From Megamerina dolium (Eukaryota; Arthropoda; Insecta; Diptera; Megamerinidae): a DNA stretch of 64,000 nucleotides. A program made the translations under genes and the position numbers. Of the stretch, positions 62,845 through 64,000 are shown piece after piece (the stretch's first letter is position 1; each line of letters starts with the position of its first letter). The stretch covers positions 33,092,195-33,156,194 of the forward strand of contig OY978530.1 in the NCBI GenBank assembly GCA_963854835.1, written 5' to 3'. The notes under the pieces were generated by a model. The model saw nothing but the letters and a program-made list of their open reading frames with translations. It had not been told where the DNA came from and did not search any database.

Positions 62845-64000
62845 GTCCAGTTAGAAATTCCAAGCGCCGTGAGGTTCTCCAGTACTTGGTCTTTCCACCG
62901 GAGGTTAGGTCTTCCTCTTCTGCGTCGTCCTTCAGCGGGCTCCGAATATAACACCTTCTTAGCTGGAGCGTGTTCTTCCATTCGCTCGACATGACCTAGC
63001 CAGCGCAGCCGCTGGATTTTGATGCGCTTTACTATGTCAATATCGGCATACAGCTCGTACAGCTCATGGTTGTACCTTAATCGGTACTCGCCACCAACGC
63101 AAATAGGTCCAAAGATCTTACGTAGGACTTTTCTCTCGAAAACTCCAAGCATTCGCTCATCCGAGGTGGAAATTGTCCAGGCTTCAGCGCCTTATGTTAG
63201 GACAGGCATGATGAGAGACTTGTAGAGTGTAGTTTTAGTTCTTCGAGAGAGAGCTCGACTTCTCAATTGCTTACTCAACCCAAAGTAACACCTGTTAGCA
63301 AGAGTTATCCTACGCATGATCTCCAGACTGACGTCATTACAGTTGTTGATGCTGGTTCCAAGATAGACAAAGTCCCTTACTACTTCAAAAGCGTAGTTGT
63401 TAACAGTGACGTGCTGTCCAAGACGCCGGGACTCTTTGTTTGTTGACACTAGATACTTCGTCTTGCCCTCGTTCACCGTAAGATCCATCCGACGCGACTC
63501 TTTTTCTAACTCTGAGAATGCTGCACTGACTGCTCGCGTGTTCATGCCGATTATGTCAATATCGTCGGCATACGCTAACAGCATGACACTTTTGTTGAAG
63601 ATAGTGCCATTATGTCGAAAATCAGCATCTCGTATTATTTTCTCCATAATAAGATTGAAGAAATCGCACGATAACGAATCACCTTGTCTGAAACCCCCTT
63701 CGGTATTAAACGGTGCGGAGAGGTCCTTCCCAATTTTCACTGCGCATCGGGAGTTATGCAGTGTCATTCTACAAAGTCGAATGAGCTTTGCAGGAATACC
63801 GAGCTCAGACATTGTTGCGTAGAGGTAATCCCTTACCGGACTGTCGAAGGCGGCTTTATAATCAACAAATAGGTGGTGTGTGTCGATCTGTTTTTCTTGG
63901 GTCTTCTCCAGGATTTGGCGCAGTGCGAAAATTTGGTCGATGGTAGACTTACCAGGTCTGAAGCCACACTGATAAGATCCAATCAGGTTGTGGAGCATGG
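62845..64000 (-). pseudogene. RTE-clade LINE reverse transcriptase, runs off the window
   Basis: Minus strand. From the window end the frame is open for 268 codons (63998-63192): YQCGFRPGKSTIDQIFALRQ, HHLFVDYKAAFDSPVRDYLY, GGFRQGDSLSCDFFNLIMEK and LLAYADDIDIIGMNTRAVSA with an intact YADD. A single TAA replaces a Tyr codon at about 63192. The same frame then goes on through GVFERKVLRKIFGPICVGGE and IQRLRWLGHVERMEEHAPAK to ENLTALGISNW. It stops 3'-truncated at about 62845, directly against the LINE. It is the best-preserved RT of this family here; the endonuclease would lie beyond 64000. Confidence 0.9.

Overview
This window looks like intronic or intergenic euchromatin of a higher fly, probably a tephritid fruit fly (Bactrocera/Ceratitis-like). 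The clearest host coding sequence is a pair of short exons at about 53.5-53.85 kb (+ strand). They encode the kinase-domain segment of calcium/calmodulin-dependent protein kinase I (CaMKI) and are separated by a 138-bp intron with GT/AG ends. Almost everything else is transposable elements in every state from intact to barely recognisable, inserted into one another. The sequence is AT-rich. One element matches the DD41D 'rosa' type of mariner transposon, first described from Ceratitis rosa. CaMKI lies on Drosophila chromosome 4 (Muller F), the ancestral dipteran X, so an X-linked origin is plausible but is inference.

Layout. 0-8.5 kb: SINE pieces, an LTR-element remnant with a tRNA-Leu-type primer site, a broken Jockey LINE carrying a MITE, and a decayed piggyBac. 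8.54-13.36 kb: a young Ty3/gypsy (Mag-like) LTR retrotransposon with near-identical 110/112-bp LTRs, a tRNA-Phe-type primer site and a 5-bp target duplication. Its only visible coding lesion is one stop codon. 13.4-19.2 kb: decayed piggyBac, a LINE, RTE fragments and an internally deleted Jockey. 19.5-21.3 kb: a 5'-truncated Jockey with an open reverse-transcriptase frame and poly(A) tail. 21.5-25 kb: a minus-strand R1/LOA-like LINE split by an RTE element. 25.6-26.1 kb: a collapsed mariner. 28.2-30.8 kb: a Penelope-like remnant with a GIY-YIG endonuclease piece, a MITE, and a LINE containing a complete SINE. 30.9-41 kb: a nest in which a BEL/Pao element is interrupted by a copia element, which itself carries a TTAA-type non-autonomous element. 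An intact Tc1 transposon lies immediately beside it.

41-50.2 kb: a collapsed mariner, a second Tc1 with about 200-bp inverted repeats, LINE remnants, and the longest RTE copy. 50.2-52.7 kb: a rosa fragment, a 300-bp TA microsatellite, an inverted-repeat element and a BEL reverse-transcriptase relic. 52.9-58.2 kb: CaMKI exons with two copies of a SINE-like repeat, a rosa element with one premature stop, a MITE, and a possible terminal exon of an unidentified gene. 59.2-61.0 kb: a large inverted repeat with about 630-bp arms and a 589-bp unique centre. 61.3-64 kb: a LINE RNase H segment and an RTE copy that runs off the window.

The elements form functional groups: autonomous or formerly autonomous ones (Tc1, rosa, Mag-like LTR, Jockey, RTE) and dependent ones (tRNA-derived SINEs, TTAA element, MITEs, collapsed mariners). 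One SINE carries a 3' tail that matches the 3' end of a LINE in the same window, and another copy of the same SINE carries a different tail. I see no CRISPR array, rRNA gene or functional free-standing tRNA gene. Boundaries of decayed elements are approximate because they were read by eye.
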